A DNA stretch of 44,518 nucleotides from an uncultured Bacilli bacterium. GTDB taxonomy: Bacteria > Bacillota_I > Bacilli_A > RF39 > UBA660. Positions 1-9,351 of the stretch are shown here, piece by piece. Position numbers and translations under genes: made by a program. The stretch spans positions 1-44,518 of the forward strand of contig CAKPFD010000010.1 of NCBI GenBank assembly GCA_934149515.1, read 5' to 3'. Position 1 is the first letter of the stretch, and the number at the start of each line of letters is the position of its first letter. Under the pieces are notes generated by a model. That model was not told the DNA's origin. It did not search any database and was given only the letters and a program-made list of their open reading frames with translations.

Positions 1-405
1 ATTATTTTCTTCTGTTACTGTTCTTTCTGCTTCTACTGTATCTGTATCAATTGCTAGTTTTTGTAAATCATCTAATTTCTTTTGGCTTTCTTTCAATATA
101 GCTTCATATTGATCAATTGTCTCATCATACTGATCTGTATATTCCTGAACAACTTGATCATATTGTTCTTTGGATAATGTTTGATTTTCAGCTTGAGAAG
201 TTTGCTCAAAGTTTGCTGTCCTTAAGTCAAGCTCCTCCACTGCTGCATTCGAAGAAGAATTATTCTGATTAGAAAAATTAGCATTCTCCAAATCAGAAAT
301 TGCTTTATTGACAGCATCAACTTGAACACTTGATAAATTTCCACTATCTCTTGTTGCTTCTAAACCAATTTTCATACCAGCAGCTATACTAGATTGAATT
401 ACCAT
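1..405 (-). CDS. Unidentified helical protein, third gene of T7SSb operon (3' end beyond left edge)
   Basis: An open frame of 135 codons runs from an ATG at 405 to the left edge with no stop, so only the N-terminus is visible. It begins MVIQSSIAAGMKIGLEAT and has no signal peptide or membrane segment. The visible part is polar and rich in Asn, Ser, Gln and Glu, with a likely coiled-coil region containing several Tyr-Asp pairs near residues 85-105. It has a ribosome site (AAGGAG, seven bases before the ATG) and overlaps the end of the yukD-like gene by 17 bases, so it is translated as part of the essC-yukD operon. By context it is a T7SS component, chaperone or substrate. No WXG or LXG motif is seen and I do not recognise the family. 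Confidence 0.7.
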   Translation of the reverse strand, partial: MVIQSSIAAGMKIGLEATRDSGNLSSVQVDAVNKAISDLENANFSNQNNSSSNAAVEELDLRTANFEQTSQAENQTLSKEQYDQVVQEYTDQYDETIDQYEAILKESQKKLDDLQKLAIDTDTVEAERTVTEENN

Positions 406-673
406 TTCGTTTCTCCTTCATTAACAATACTAATTCACTGCCATTTCGAATATCTGTATGAATTAGTATATCATTATTTTTATACATGATACCACTATTT
501 TTATTTAACAACTCATAATTATCATTAATATTCAATTTTACATTACACAAATCAGAAACCGATTTTACCAACAATTTTTTTATTTTCCAAATAACTTCAT
601 TAACAGGAACAAAAACATCAAATGTTTTTTCAAGTTCTAATATAGATAATTGTATTAATACTTTATTTTTCAT
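389..673 (-). CDS. yukD: YukD/EsaB-like ubiquitin-fold T7SSb protein
   Basis: A 94-residue protein starting MKNKVLIQLSILELEKTFDV. Its size, the alternating hydrophobic strands, the NDNYELLNKNSGI turn and the closing LIHTDIRNGSELVLL strand fit the YukD/EsaB ubiquitin-like family, whose members are small cytosolic parts of type VIIb secretion systems. I chose the ATG at 673 because AAAGGAGG lies at a good distance inside the end of essC. A longer in-frame start at 703 would have no such site. The gene overlaps the essC stop by 11 bases and the next gene by 17, so all three are probably translationally coupled. The assignment rests on size, fold pattern and position next to essC. Confidence 0.72.
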   Translation of the reverse strand: MKNKVLIQLSILELEKTFDVFVPVNEVIWKIKKLLVKSVSDLCNVKLNINDNYELLNKNSGIMYKNNDILIHTDIRNGSELVLLMKEKRNGNSI

Positions 674-3600
674 CACCTTGTTCCTCCTTTGAAATAAAAT
701 CAATATATTTACACAATACGCCCATACTTTCCATTACTACATAACCCATATTATTTTTATAATCATTTGTCATATCACGGGTTATTGTAGATAAATGTAA
801 TAGATTTTGATCTGATAAACCTCTTCCTATCCAAATACCATCATTAATACTAAAAGTACTACTAAACCATGGCTCAAAAGTAAAGGTTTTTATTTTAGCT
901 GCATCATCCACAATAATTAAACTTATTTTTTCATAATCTCTCAACGCTTTAACTAAACTATCAAACTTATTACTTTCTTTCACTTTTGCAATAAATTTAT
1001 TAAAGCCATAAATTAAAATAACAGAACTTTGATCACTTTTATTTGCTTGTAATTGGTTAACCCACATAATAAGTTTATCAAGTACTTCTACCAATTGATT
1101 AGTATAATAATTTGGATAATTATTTATATCAAGTTTTAACAACTTCATTGGATCGATCACAATCAAACCCATTCCAGATATCTGTGTAAACACTGTCAAC
1201 AAACTTCTAACAAACTTTTCTGTATTTGCTAATTTATTAGAAGTAATAATATTACCAACATTAGCTAAATAATCAATAGTAATAACGTCTAATTCTTTTT
1301 TACTAATTCCAACTGGTATAGAATGTAAATCAGTTATTTCATCATCAATATCATTTAAACGAATAATGTCAGGTAAAGTTGGTATTCTTTTCGCTTTACT
1401 TGTTGAAGAAATTTTAATATTTTTAACGAAATCTTGTAAATAAGAAGCTGTATTAGAAGAATCATCACAAATACTAAGTGTTTGAAATTCATGAACTGTG
1501 TCTGTTTTCAAAAATCCTCTTCCAAATACATCTCTTGGCCAATTTTTTACTCGTACACCAAACAAAGAAGTATAATCGCTCACATCTTTCAATTTAAAAG
1601 CAAAAATAGTAGAACAATTTTGTGACAATTTACTCTGAATAGAATTAACAGCACCTGCTGTAAAAATATAAATAATACCATATCGTTCCGAATCACGTAA
1701 TAATTCTGGTAATTCATCATACAAACTAGGATTTGCTTCATAAATTGAATCGTAATTATTTAAAATAACAACTAACAAAGGTAATTTAGATGAAGAGGTA
1801 TTAATATAATTTTCATAGTCACCACCATAATCGATTAACAATTTCTTTCTTTTTTGTAGTTCCTCTCTTAATAATTTTAATAAATTATGGTATTTCTCAT
1901 CTTCACCTGCAAAAACCATTCCACCAACATGAGGTAAATTATTATAAATTCTTAAAAATTCAGATCCATAATCCATTATATAATAATTGATTTCATCTGC
2001 ACTATGTTCTTTAACAGATGTATAAATACAAGCAGAAAGTAAATTTTCTCTTTCAGCACCATCATTTCCATAAATAATCATGTTGCCATCTTTTAAATAA
2101 GAATAACAAACCAAACCTTGTTCTTGTTTTTCTGGTGCATCATATTCACCTAAAATAGCTGTAATGTGATAAGGTTTTTGTTCTACTCCATACTTATTAA
2201 CAAGCAGATCTAGAGTAATAATACTAGGAATATTATCTAACCATAATTTTCTTGCATGTTTATTAGTTTGATTTGCAATTGTAATAATAGATTGAATAAC
2301 AGCAGATAATTGTTCACCTTTTGCTTCTAATTTAACATTAGAAGAAGCTTGTATGCTCTTAATTAACATACCATTATCATTAATAAAATTAATACTTTTA
2401 TCAACGGCTTTTATCATTTGATCAGATGGATAGTATTTCGCACCACACCAAGCTGATTGTCCAAGTAAAAACAACTCATCATATCCAACCTGTAAATAAT
2501 ATCTACCAACTTGTTTCAAACTTGCTGCCTCAGGACGTTTTAACATTTCACGACTATCTTGTTCATCTTGTACCTTCAAACAAACTCTAAATTTTGTATT
2601 AGACCAAATTTGATCATTAACAACACCACTTGGTTTTTGTGTAGCAAGAATTAAATGAACTCCCAAACTACGCCCAATACGTGCTACACTAATAAGGTTA
2701 TCCATAAATTCTGGCTGTTGACTTTTCAACTCCGCAAACTCATCACAAATAATAAACAAATGTGGAACCGGAGTAGATAATTTCCCTTCTTTAAAAAATC
2801 TTTGATATTTATAAATATCTATAGTACTTTGTCCAAGTTTGTCCCTTGCTTCGTTAAATATTTGTTGTCGACGTTTAATTTCACTATCGATACTAACCAA
2901 AGTTCTATCCATTTCAGCTTTATCTAAGTTAGTAATTGTACCAGCCAAATGTGGTAATACAATCCCTTGTGTTTTATTTTCAAAAGCAAATGCCAATCCA
3001 CCGCCTTTATAATCAATTAATATAAATGCAACATCATCTGGGCTATAATTAATTGCCATTGATAATATGTAGGTAATAATGAACTCTGATTTACCACTAC
3101 CAGTCATACCAGCAATCAATCCATGAGGACCGTGATATTTTTCATGTAAATCCAAATACATTAATTCACCACGTTCATCAACACCAACTTCTGCTTTTAA
3201 ACTTGTTGTAGAATCATTACTATTCCATCTGTTTAAAATATTTAATTGTTCTACCTTGCCAACTTTTTCCATTTCCAAAAAAGTAATTGCATTTGGTAAT
3301 TCTTTTTCTCCTTCTGAAAATTCAACAGGAATATTAGCAAGATAATGTGCTATACTCATTAAATCAATATAAGGGTTAATTTCATCTTGAAAAGATATTT
3401 GTTGCTGGTTTTCATAAGAATTTTTTAAAATTCCTGATTCTTTTTCTCCAATTGTAATAAAATTGTTACATTTACTAGGTAATTTACTCAATTTATTTTC
3501 TAATATAAGCAAACTAAAACCTAAATTATTATCATTTTCAGTAATTAAATTAATAAGATCGTGATATTTTATTCGATCATAATCATCAACTATAATAAAG

Positions 3601-5231
3601 TAATATGGTTTAAATAAACTACTTTTACCCTCTGTAATTGTACTTAATCTTTGATGAAATTGCATTTGTAAATAATCAGCCACGTTCTTAGTAGACTCTT
3701 GATCAGTTGCAAAAAAGCGAAAAGATTTATCATTAGAAAAAGTATGATTTAAATATCGCAAAAATTCCCAAGATTGTTTTTTCTTTTCGTTTGTAAAAAT
3801 AACAAACTTTAAATCATCATAGCTATAAAATGTCATCAATTGTAATAACATATTACATACAAAATAATGAGGTTTATTACCTTCTCCCATAACGGCCGTC
3901 ACTTTATTTTCTTGAAAAGAATATCCTATTGGAACATTATTAATATATTGAAATCCAGCAATAACAGCATCAGCTTGCTTTCGAAGTTCGCTTTCTTCAA
4001 TAGTAAATCCTTCATCTGGATATTCGATGTCAACATCCAATTTTTCATTGCCTAAGCCTACCCTAACAACCAAGAAATCTTTTTGATCAATTCTTTTATC
4101 CCAAAAATTAATACTTTTATTTTGAATAATGGATAAACAATCTGATGTTGCAATTAAATTTTCATACAAGATTTCTCGCTGTGTTTTAGCTTCTAATTCT
4201 AATTCTTGCTTTTTTTCTTTTAAGTATTCTGTATATTTATCAATAATTTCCTTTTTAGATTTCTTTTTCATATGACGGTTATATGCTTGTGTAACAAGTG
4301 GCCAAACTAACATAGAAACAAGCATTGCACCACTAGTAACTAATTGTGGCATATTATCAGAAAATGATGCTTGTTTAGAGTATATTTTAGAAAGAGTATT
4401 TAAAAGCATTGTACCAGAAGTAACACCCATTGTTAACATTGGCCCTATAACTAAAATGACCGGGACTTCTGAACTATCTCCTTCTTTAGGTGGTGGACTA
4501 AGTTTTATCTTTTTATTTTCAATTAATCTTCGCATTCTTGGAGATTTAGAATAATAATCTGTTTTAGCATATAAATCTTCATCTTTGATTATAATATCTT
4601 CCAAAGGTTCGCAAGGTGGAAAAGAATACAACGTTATATGGGCATTTCCCATGTTGATATTAAGTAAAGATGATAACTTTGATATTAACAAAACATTTTT
4701 GTAAAAAATCAAACGCAAACCAAATATTTCAACCTCATCACCAATATGCAATAAATATTCAGAAGATAAGACAATTTTTTTATTAATATAAAAAGGTATA
4801 TTTCCATTTTTCTTCAATTTAAGTTGATTATCATTATTAGTAATCTCAATCATAGAATCAGTCAAATATGAAAGTTTATAATTAATATTAGCATTTTCTG
4901 AATTACCAATTAATAAATGCATATCATTTTGATAAACATAAAGAGAAAATCCAGGAAAAAAAATTTCTTCTACAAATATTAAATAATCAATATTCTCTCT
5001 TTGCAAAACATAAAAATTTTGATTTGTTAAAATAATATTTTCAACATTTATATTCCCATTTAATATTTTTACATCAGTTGTTCCATATAAAACCCAATTA
5101 TTATTTCTTGCTTCAATATTAATCAATTTATTTGTTATACTTTCATCTATATCAAAACTAAAACTTCCAGATATTTGTTCTGGTAATAAAAATTTCACAA
5201 TTCTATCTTGTAAATATAATGATATCTTCAT
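663..5231 (-). CDS. essC: EssC/YukBA-type FtsK/SpoIIIE ATPase, motor of a type VIIb secretion system
   Basis: About 1522 residues, the usual EssC size. The first ~200 residues are beta-rich and FHA-like, followed by two membrane segments near residues 257-280 and 300-320, a linker domain, then three FtsK/SpoIIIE ATPase domains. The first has a full Walker A (GMTGSGKS, near residue 711) and Walker B (FIICDEFAEL, near 829). The Walker A positions of the second (GNDGAEREN, near 1055) and third (ITSNKLANTE, near 1332) are degenerate. EssC-type proteins drive export of WXG100 and LXG proteins through the membrane. The start is the ATG at 5231, after GGGGTG. A TATAAT at 5247-5252 sits just upstream. 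essA, essB and esxA homologues are not in the window, so the rest of the system must lie beyond the left edge. Confidence 0.93.
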   Translation of the reverse strand: MKISLYLQDRIVKFLLPEQISGSFSFDIDESITNKLINIEARNNNWVLYGTTDVKILNGNINVENIILTNQNFYVLQRENIDYLIFVEEIFFPGFSLYVYQNDMHLLIGNSENANINYKLSYLTDSMIEITNNDNQLKLKKNGNIPFYINKKIVLSSEYLLHIGDEVEIFGLRLIFYKNVLLISKLSSLLNINMGNAHITLYSFPPCEPLEDIIIKDEDLYAKTDYYSKSPRMRRLIENKKIKLSPPPKEGDSSEVPVILVIGPMLTMGVTSGTMLLNTLSKIYSKQASFSDNMPQLVTSGAMLVSMLVWPLVTQAYNRHMKKKSKKEIIDKYTEYLKEKKQELELEAKTQREILYENLIATSDCLSIIQNKSINFWDKRIDQKDFLVVRVGLGNEKLDVDIEYPDEGFTIEESELRKQADAVIAGFQYINNVPIGYSFQENKVTAVMGEGNKPHYFVCNMLLQLMTFYSYDDLKFVIFTNEKKKQSWEFLRYLNHTFSNDKSFRFFATDQESTKNVADYLQMQFHQRLSTITEGKSSLFKPYYFIIVDDYDRIKYHDLINLITENDNNLGFSLLILENKLSKLPSKCNNFITIGEKESGILKNSYENQQQISFQDEINPYIDLMSIAHYLANIPVEFSEGEKELPNAITFLEMEKVGKVEQLNILNRWNSNDSTTSLKAEVGVDERGELMYLDLHEKYHGPHGLIAGMTGSGKSEFIITYILSMAINYSPDDVAFILIDYKGGGLAFAFENKTQGIVLPHLAGTITNLDKAEMDRTLVSIDSEIKRRQQIFNEARDKLGQSTIDIYKYQRFFKEGKLSTPVPHLFIICDEFAELKSQQPEFMDNLISVARIGRSLGVHLILATQKPSGVVNDQIWSNTKFRVCLKVQDEQDSREMLKRPEAASLKQVGRYYLQVGYDELFLLGQSAWCGAKYYPSDQMIKAVDKSINFINDNGMLIKSIQASSNVKLEAKGEQLSAVIQSIITIANQTNKHARKLWLDNIPSIITLDLLVNKYGVEQKPYHITAILGEYDAPEKQEQGLVCYSYLKDGNMIIYGNDGAERENLLSACIYTSVKEHSADEINYYIMDYGSEFLRIYNNLPHVGGMVFAGEDEKYHNLLKLLREELQKRKKLLIDYGGDYENYINTSSSKLPLLVVILNNYDSIYEANPSLYDELPELLRDSERYGIIYIFTAGAVNSIQSKLSQNCSTIFAFKLKDVSDYTSLFGVRVKNWPRDVFGRGFLKTDTVHEFQTLSICDDSSNTASYLQDFVKNIKISSTSKAKRIPTLPDIIRLNDIDDEITDLHSIPVGISKKELDVITIDYLANVGNIITSNKLANTEKFVRSLLTVFTQISGMGLIVIDPMKLLKLDINNYPNYYTNQLVEVLDKLIMWVNQLQANKSDQSSVILIYGFNKFIAKVKESNKFDSLVKALRDYEKISLIIVDDAAKIKTFTFEPWFSSTFSINDGIWIGRGLSDQNLLHLSTITRDMTNDYKNNMGYVVMESMGVLCKYIDFISKEEQGDEK

Positions 5232-5450
5232 AATTAACACCCCAATTATATACAATACCAGCATAACATATAATCCATAAAATTAGCAAAATAAAAATAA
5301 GAAAGTTTGCTAAATATTCAAAAATCATAACACAATCAACACCTTAAGATTCTATCAATAAAAAGATCACCAATACTATTTTTTGTTAATAATAAAAGAG
5401 ATATATCAGGAATAAAAATTTTTGCGTCCAGATTAAAAATTTAAAAGTAA

Positions 5451-5615
5451 GAAAGGTATCAAAAAAATTATACAGAAGATGATTTTGCCGAAGCAATCAC
5501 TGTGTTAATTAATTCAATCCAAAATTCAATATGTGATTATTCTAGTGGAATATCAAATTTACTTGATGAAATAAATGATTCAACAGATAATTCAGTAGAT
5601 GATTCAACATATTAA
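5451..5615 (+). pseudogene. C-terminal remnant of an unidentified protein
   Basis: From 5451 to the TAA at 5613-5615 there are 55 open codons preceded by an in-frame stop and containing no ATG. The translation (YTEDDFAEAITVLINSIQNS, then an Asp/Ser-rich tail ending DDSTY) has normal protein-like composition, unlike the surrounding A/T-rich spacer. A well-formed terminator follows at once. The simplest reading is the 3' end of a deleted gene that kept its stop and terminator. I do not recognise the parent protein. It could also be a chance open frame. Confidence 0.4.
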
Positions 5616-5621
5616 TAAAAA

Positions 5622-5650
5622 TTTCCGTCTAATTATGACGGATTTTTTTA
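5622..5650 (+). terminator. Rho-independent terminator after the remnant gene
   Basis: A TCCGTC/GACGGA stem with a 7-base loop is followed by a run of seven T on the plus strand, directly after the TAA of the remnant frame. It supports the idea that a plus-strand gene once ended here. Confidence 0.7.
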
Positions 5651-5680
5651 TAAAAAAAGATATCCATAAAGGATATCGAA
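5650..5680 (-). terminator. Terminator of the rplM-rpsI operon
   Basis: On the minus strand a perfect GATATCC/GGATATC stem with a 5-base loop is followed by seven T, about 20 bases beyond the rpsI stop. Confidence 0.8.
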
Positions 5681-5697
5681 AGAAACAATAATAAATT

Positions 5698-6120
5698 TTA
5701 ACGTTTTGAGAACTGAGGTGCTCTACGTGCTTTCTTAAGACCTGGTTTCTTACGTTCTTTCTTACGAGAATCACGAGTAATAAATCCTTCTTTCTTAAGA
5801 ATTCTACGATAACTGTTTTCAGAATCAACAGGAGTAGCTTGATCATATACTAATAAAGCTCTTGTAATACCAAGACGAACTGCACCAGTTTGTCCAGAAA
5901 ATCCACCACCAGTAACATCAGCATCTACATCAAACATATCACGAGTATTTGTAGCATCTAATGGTTGTGTTAAATCCATTACTAATGTTGCATAAGGAAA
6001 ATATTCATTTACATCACGACCATTAATCGTAATCTTTCCTGTTCCAGGAACTAATCTAACACGTGCAACACTTGATTTTCTTCTACCTGTTCCTGTATAT
6101 ACTTTTTTATCTTTTGCCAT
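5698..6120 (-). CDS. rpsI: Small ribosomal subunit protein uS9 (S9)
   Basis: A 140-residue protein with the S9 hallmarks: GTGRRKSSVARVRLVPGTG near the start, INGRD, the GGGFSGQTGAVRLGI segment, and the basic C-terminal tail KKARRAPQFSKR that reaches the P-site tRNA in the ribosome. A few residues precede the usual bacterial N-terminus, which is common in Bacillota. It follows rplM by 15 bases with a strong GGGAGG site. Its adjacency to rplM is near universal in bacteria, and the pair ends at a strong terminator. Confidence 0.98.
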   Translation of the reverse strand: MAKDKKVYTGTGRRKSSVARVRLVPGTGKITINGRDVNEYFPYATLVMDLTQPLDATNTRDMFDVDADVTGGGFSGQTGAVRLGITRALLVYDQATPVDSENSYRRILKKEGFITRDSRKKERKKPGLKKARRAPQFSKR

Positions 6121-6135
6121 ACATTTTCCTCCCTA

Positions 6136-6564
6136 TTATATATCCATTTCTTCTGGTTTTTGTGCAGCATGTGGATGTGTAGCACCAGTATAAACAAATA
6201 ATTTTTTATACATAGCTCTTCCTAAACGATTCTTAGGTAACATTCCTTTAACAGCTTTTTCAACCATTTCTTCAGGATATTTTTCAACCATTTCTTTAGC
6301 AGTTCTTTCTCTTAATCCACCTGGATATTGTGAATGACTATAATATTTTTTATCTTCTAGTTTATTACCAGTTAACAATACTTTTTCAGCATTAACGATA
6401 ATAACATAATCTCCACAATCAATATGTGGTGTAAATGTTGGTTTATGTTTTCCACGAAGAATATGTGCAGCTTTACTTGCAACACGACCTAATGGCTTTC
6501 CTTCAGCATCAATAACATACCAATTTCTCTTTACTGTTTCTTTTTTTTGCATATAACTTGTCAT
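6136..6564 (-). CDS. rplM: Large ribosomal subunit protein uL13 (L13)
   Basis: A 142-residue protein of normal length with recognisable L13 blocks: WYVIDAEGKPLGRVAS, LRGKHKPTFTPHIDCGDYVI, YYSHSQYPGG and KGMLPKNRLGRAMYKKLFVY. L13 is an early assembly protein of the 50S subunit. The ATG at 6564 is preceded by AAAGGAG. A good promoter and a structured leader lie upstream, so rplM-rpsI form their own transcription unit here rather than being read from truA as in many Bacillota. Confidence 0.98.
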   Translation of the reverse strand: MTSYMQKKETVKRNWYVIDAEGKPLGRVASKAAHILRGKHKPTFTPHIDCGDYVIIVNAEKVLLTGNKLEDKKYYSHSQYPGGLRERTAKEMVEKYPEEMVEKAVKGMLPKNRLGRAMYKKLFVYTGATHPHAAQKPEEMDI

Positions 6565-6632
6565 AGTTTTCTCCTTTACTTAAACCGAGTTTTCCCAGAA
6601 CTCAAGTTTATGTGGGGATATAAAATGTACCG
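6565..6632 (-). ncRNA. Candidate L13 leader RNA upstream of rplM
   Basis: The roughly 70-base leader holds a hairpin at 6578-6607: helix ACTT/AAGT, a GGTTT bulge on the 3' side, then helix GAGTT/AACTC capped by CTGGGAA. It sits just before the ribosome site. Rfam describes an L13 leader at this position in low-GC Gram-positive bacteria, thought to mediate autoregulation by L13. I see a structured leader in the right place but could not test it against the covariance model. Confidence 0.45.
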
Positions 6633-6638
6633 ATTAAA

Positions 6639-6667
6639 ATTATACTAAAGATTAATAGGAAAGTCAA
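6639..6667 (-). promoter_or_regulatory. Sigma-A promoter of rplM-rpsI
   Basis: Minus strand: -35 TTGACT (6667-6662), 17-base spacer, -10 TATAAT (6644-6639). The predicted start gives a leader of about 70 bases. Confidence 0.8.
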
Positions 6668-6747
6668 ATCTTTTTGTTAAAAAAATTAACCTGTATAATA
6701 TAAATATAATAGAGATTACTTGGGGAAAAGATAAGGAAGGAAAGAAA

Positions 6748-9351
6748 ATGAATTTTTATAGTAAAAAAATTGACGAAGTATATAAAATATTAGATTCAAA
6801 AAAAGAAGGACTTACAAAAGAAGAAGCTTTAAAAAAATTGCAACAAAATGGAAAAAATAAAATTATAGAGCCGAAAAAGCAATCAAATATTGTAAAATTT
6901 TTAAATGAATTTAACGACTTAATGATCATTATTCTAATAATATCAGCTATCATATCTTTTATAATATCTATGATAAATCACGAATCATTTACAGATAGTA
7001 TTATCATCTTAGTAATCGTAATTTTAAATGCAATTCTTGGATTCATTCAAGAACTAAAGGCGGATAAAGCCATTGATTCATTAAAAAAATTACAAACAAC
7101 AACGACAAAAGTAAAAAGAAATAATACAATTTACAAAATCAATAAAGAAGAATTAGTAAAAGGTGATATCATCATATTAGAAGCAGGTGATAGTGTTCCA
7201 GCTGATGCCAGAATTATTTCTGAAGCAGCTCTAAAAGTAGATGAATCATCTCTTACAGGTGAGTCTATTTCTGTATCGAAAAATACGACAGTTTTAAAAG
7301 AAAACACTCCCTTATCTGCAAGGAAAAATATGATTTACGCAGGAACTAATATCGTTTACGGAAAATGTTCTGCCATCGTATGTGCCACTGGAATGAATAC
7401 AGAATTAGGTATGATTGCAAACTGTTTAAATGAACAGGAAAAAGAAATAACACCATTACAAAAGAAAATGAACGAAATAAGTAAATTTCTATCTACTACT
7501 ATAGCAATAATTATTGTCATCATGTTTCTTATTGGTTTAATAAAAGGAATGGACATAATAGAAGTTCTAATGTTATCTGTTTCACTTGCCGTAGCAGCCA
7601 TCCCAGAAGGACTTCCTGCTGTAATCACGATCACGTTATCACTAGGTATGAGCAATATGGCCAAAAAACGAGCAATTGTAAGAAAAATGTCCAGTGTAGA
7701 AACATTAGGATCAACAGAAATAATTTGTTCTGACAAAACTGGAACAATTACGCAAAATAAAATGACAATAAAAGAAATTTACTTTGACAATAAAATATGT
7801 CCTTATCAAGAATTAAAAAATGATAATATTTTACTTTCTATTATGGCTCTTGATAATGATGTTGAAAAAAATGAGAATGACTATATTGGTGATCCAACTG
7901 AAATCGCTGTTTATGAAGCATGTGAAGAATGCATCAATATTAACACTTTAAGAAAAAACAATCAAAGAATAGACGAATTACCATTTGATTCTGATCGAAA
8001 AATGATGTCCACTATTAACAAAAATAAAGATAACATCACTCTATACACAAAAGGAAGTTTCGATTCTATTATAAAACATTGTTCTTACATTTATGAAAAT
8101 AATCAAATAATAAAGCTAACAAAAGAAAAAAAATTACAATTAATGCAAATAGAAAAAAAAGAATCGAATAAAGCATATAGAGTATTAGCATACGCCTATA
8201 AAACAATTCAAAAAACATACATTTTAAATAATGAATTAGAAAACGAATTAATTTTTGTTGGTATGACTGCTATGATAGATCCACCAAGATTAGATGTTAA
8301 AAATGCCATTACAGAATGTAAATTAGCACACATTAAACCAATTATGATTACAGGTGACAGCTTATCTACAGCTACCTCTATCGCCAAAGAAATTGGAATT
8401 TTAACAAAAGAGGAAGAAGCTATTTCAGGAGAATATCTAGATAAAATGAATGAACAGGAGTTAAAGGAAAATGTTAAAAAATATTCTGTTTATGCAAGAG
8501 TTAGTCCAATGAACAAACTAACAATTGTAAATGCCTGGAAACAAAATGGTAAAATCGTAGCAATGACAGGAGATGGCGTCAATGATGCCCCTGCTTTAAA
8601 AAATGCAGATATAGGTGTTGGAATGGGAATAACAGGAACGGAAGTTTCTAAAAGTGTATCAGATATTATTTTAGCAGATGATAGTTTTTCCACAATTGTA
8701 ACAGCAGTAAAAGAAGGTAGAAGAATTTTTGATAATATCAGAAACGTATTAGTTTATCTTCTTACTGGAAATATCGCTGAAGTGTTCGCTGTATTTATTG
8801 GAATGTTATTTGGAATAGAAATTTTCCTACCAATCCAATTATTATATATTAACATGATAACAGATTCTATCCCAGCAATTGCTTTAGCATTTGAAGATTG
8901 TGAAGAAAATATAATGCAACGTCCCATAAGAAAAAAAGATAGTTCATTCTTCACCCCTTTTCTAATTGCAAAAATGAGTTTATCAGCACTATTAAAAACA
9001 ATTGCTATTTTACTTGTTTACATACTAAATTCAAAATTATATACACTAGAAGTAGCAACTACCATGGCGTTTTTAACTTTAGTACTACTAGAAATTGTAT
9101 TTGCTTACTCTTGTAGAAATTTAAAATCAAGTATTATCAATAAAAATATAGGAAGTAACCATTATATGAATAGAAGTATACTTTTATTATGTATATTGCA
9201 AATACTTATTTTTATAACACCCCTAAAAAACATTTTCAAAATTACTACACTAACTCCTATTCAACTAATGTATTGTTTATTTATTGTACTATGTATATTT
9301 TTAATAGATGAATTATCCAAAAATCTTATTGCAAAAACATTTAAAGACTAA
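6748..9351 (+). CDS. P-type Ca2+-transporting ATPase (type IIA, PMR1/SERCA-like)
   Basis: An 867-residue cation pump. Residues 1-50 form the N-terminal cation-ATPase domain. The actuator loop has SLTGES, the phosphorylation site is CSDKTGTITQNKM, and the hinge has MTGDGVNDAPALK. The M4 motif PEGLPAVITI and the M6 segment NMITDSIPA carry the Pro-Glu and Asn/Asp ligands of type IIA calcium pumps, so export of Ca2+ (possibly Mn2+) from the cytosol is likely. About ten membrane segments are visible. A GGAAGG-type site precedes the ATG. TATAAT boxes occur at 6694 and 6705 without a clear -35. The gene lies head to head with rplM and tail to tail with truA, a place normally without an insertion. 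Confidence 0.93.
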   Translation: MNFYSKKIDEVYKILDSKKEGLTKEEALKKLQQNGKNKIIEPKKQSNIVKFLNEFNDLMIIILIISAIISFIISMINHESFTDSIIILVIVILNAILGFIQELKADKAIDSLKKLQTTTTKVKRNNTIYKINKEELVKGDIIILEAGDSVPADARIISEAALKVDESSLTGESISVSKNTTVLKENTPLSARKNMIYAGTNIVYGKCSAIVCATGMNTELGMIANCLNEQEKEITPLQKKMNEISKFLSTTIAIIIVIMFLIGLIKGMDIIEVLMLSVSLAVAAIPEGLPAVITITLSLGMSNMAKKRAIVRKMSSVETLGSTEIICSDKTGTITQNKMTIKEIYFDNKICPYQELKNDNILLSIMALDNDVEKNENDYIGDPTEIAVYEACEECININTLRKNNQRIDELPFDSDRKMMSTINKNKDNITLYTKGSFDSIIKHCSYIYENNQIIKLTKEKKLQLMQIEKKESNKAYRVLAYAYKTIQKTYILNNELENELIFVGMTAMIDPPRLDVKNAITECKLAHIKPIMITGDSLSTATSIAKEIGILTKEEEAISGEYLDKMNEQELKENVKKYSVYARVSPMNKLTIVNAWKQNGKIVAMTGDGVNDAPALKNADIGVGMGITGTEVSKSVSDIILADDSFSTIVTAVKEGRRIFDNIRNVLVYLLTGNIAEVFAVFIGMLFGIEIFLPIQLLYINMITDSIPAIALAFEDCEENIMQRPIRKKDSSFFTPFLIAKMSLSALLKTIAILLVYILNSKLYTLEVATTMAFLTLVLLEIVFAYSCRNLKSSIINKNIGSNHYMNRSILLLCILQILIFITPLKNIFKITTLTPIQLMYCLFIVLCIFLIDELSKNLIAKTFKD

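Noticed and set aside
5232..5450. Short plus-strand open stretch upstream of the remnant gene, in another frame
   Set aside because: It is interrupted by stops, has no start or ribosome site and a composition like the spacer, so it is not called as a gene part.
7356..7736. Minus-strand open frame inside the Ca2+-ATPase gene, and similar frames inside clpB, GH31, fhs and cdaR
   Set aside because: They mirror the codons of well-supported genes on the other strand and have no ribosome sites or recognisable proteins.
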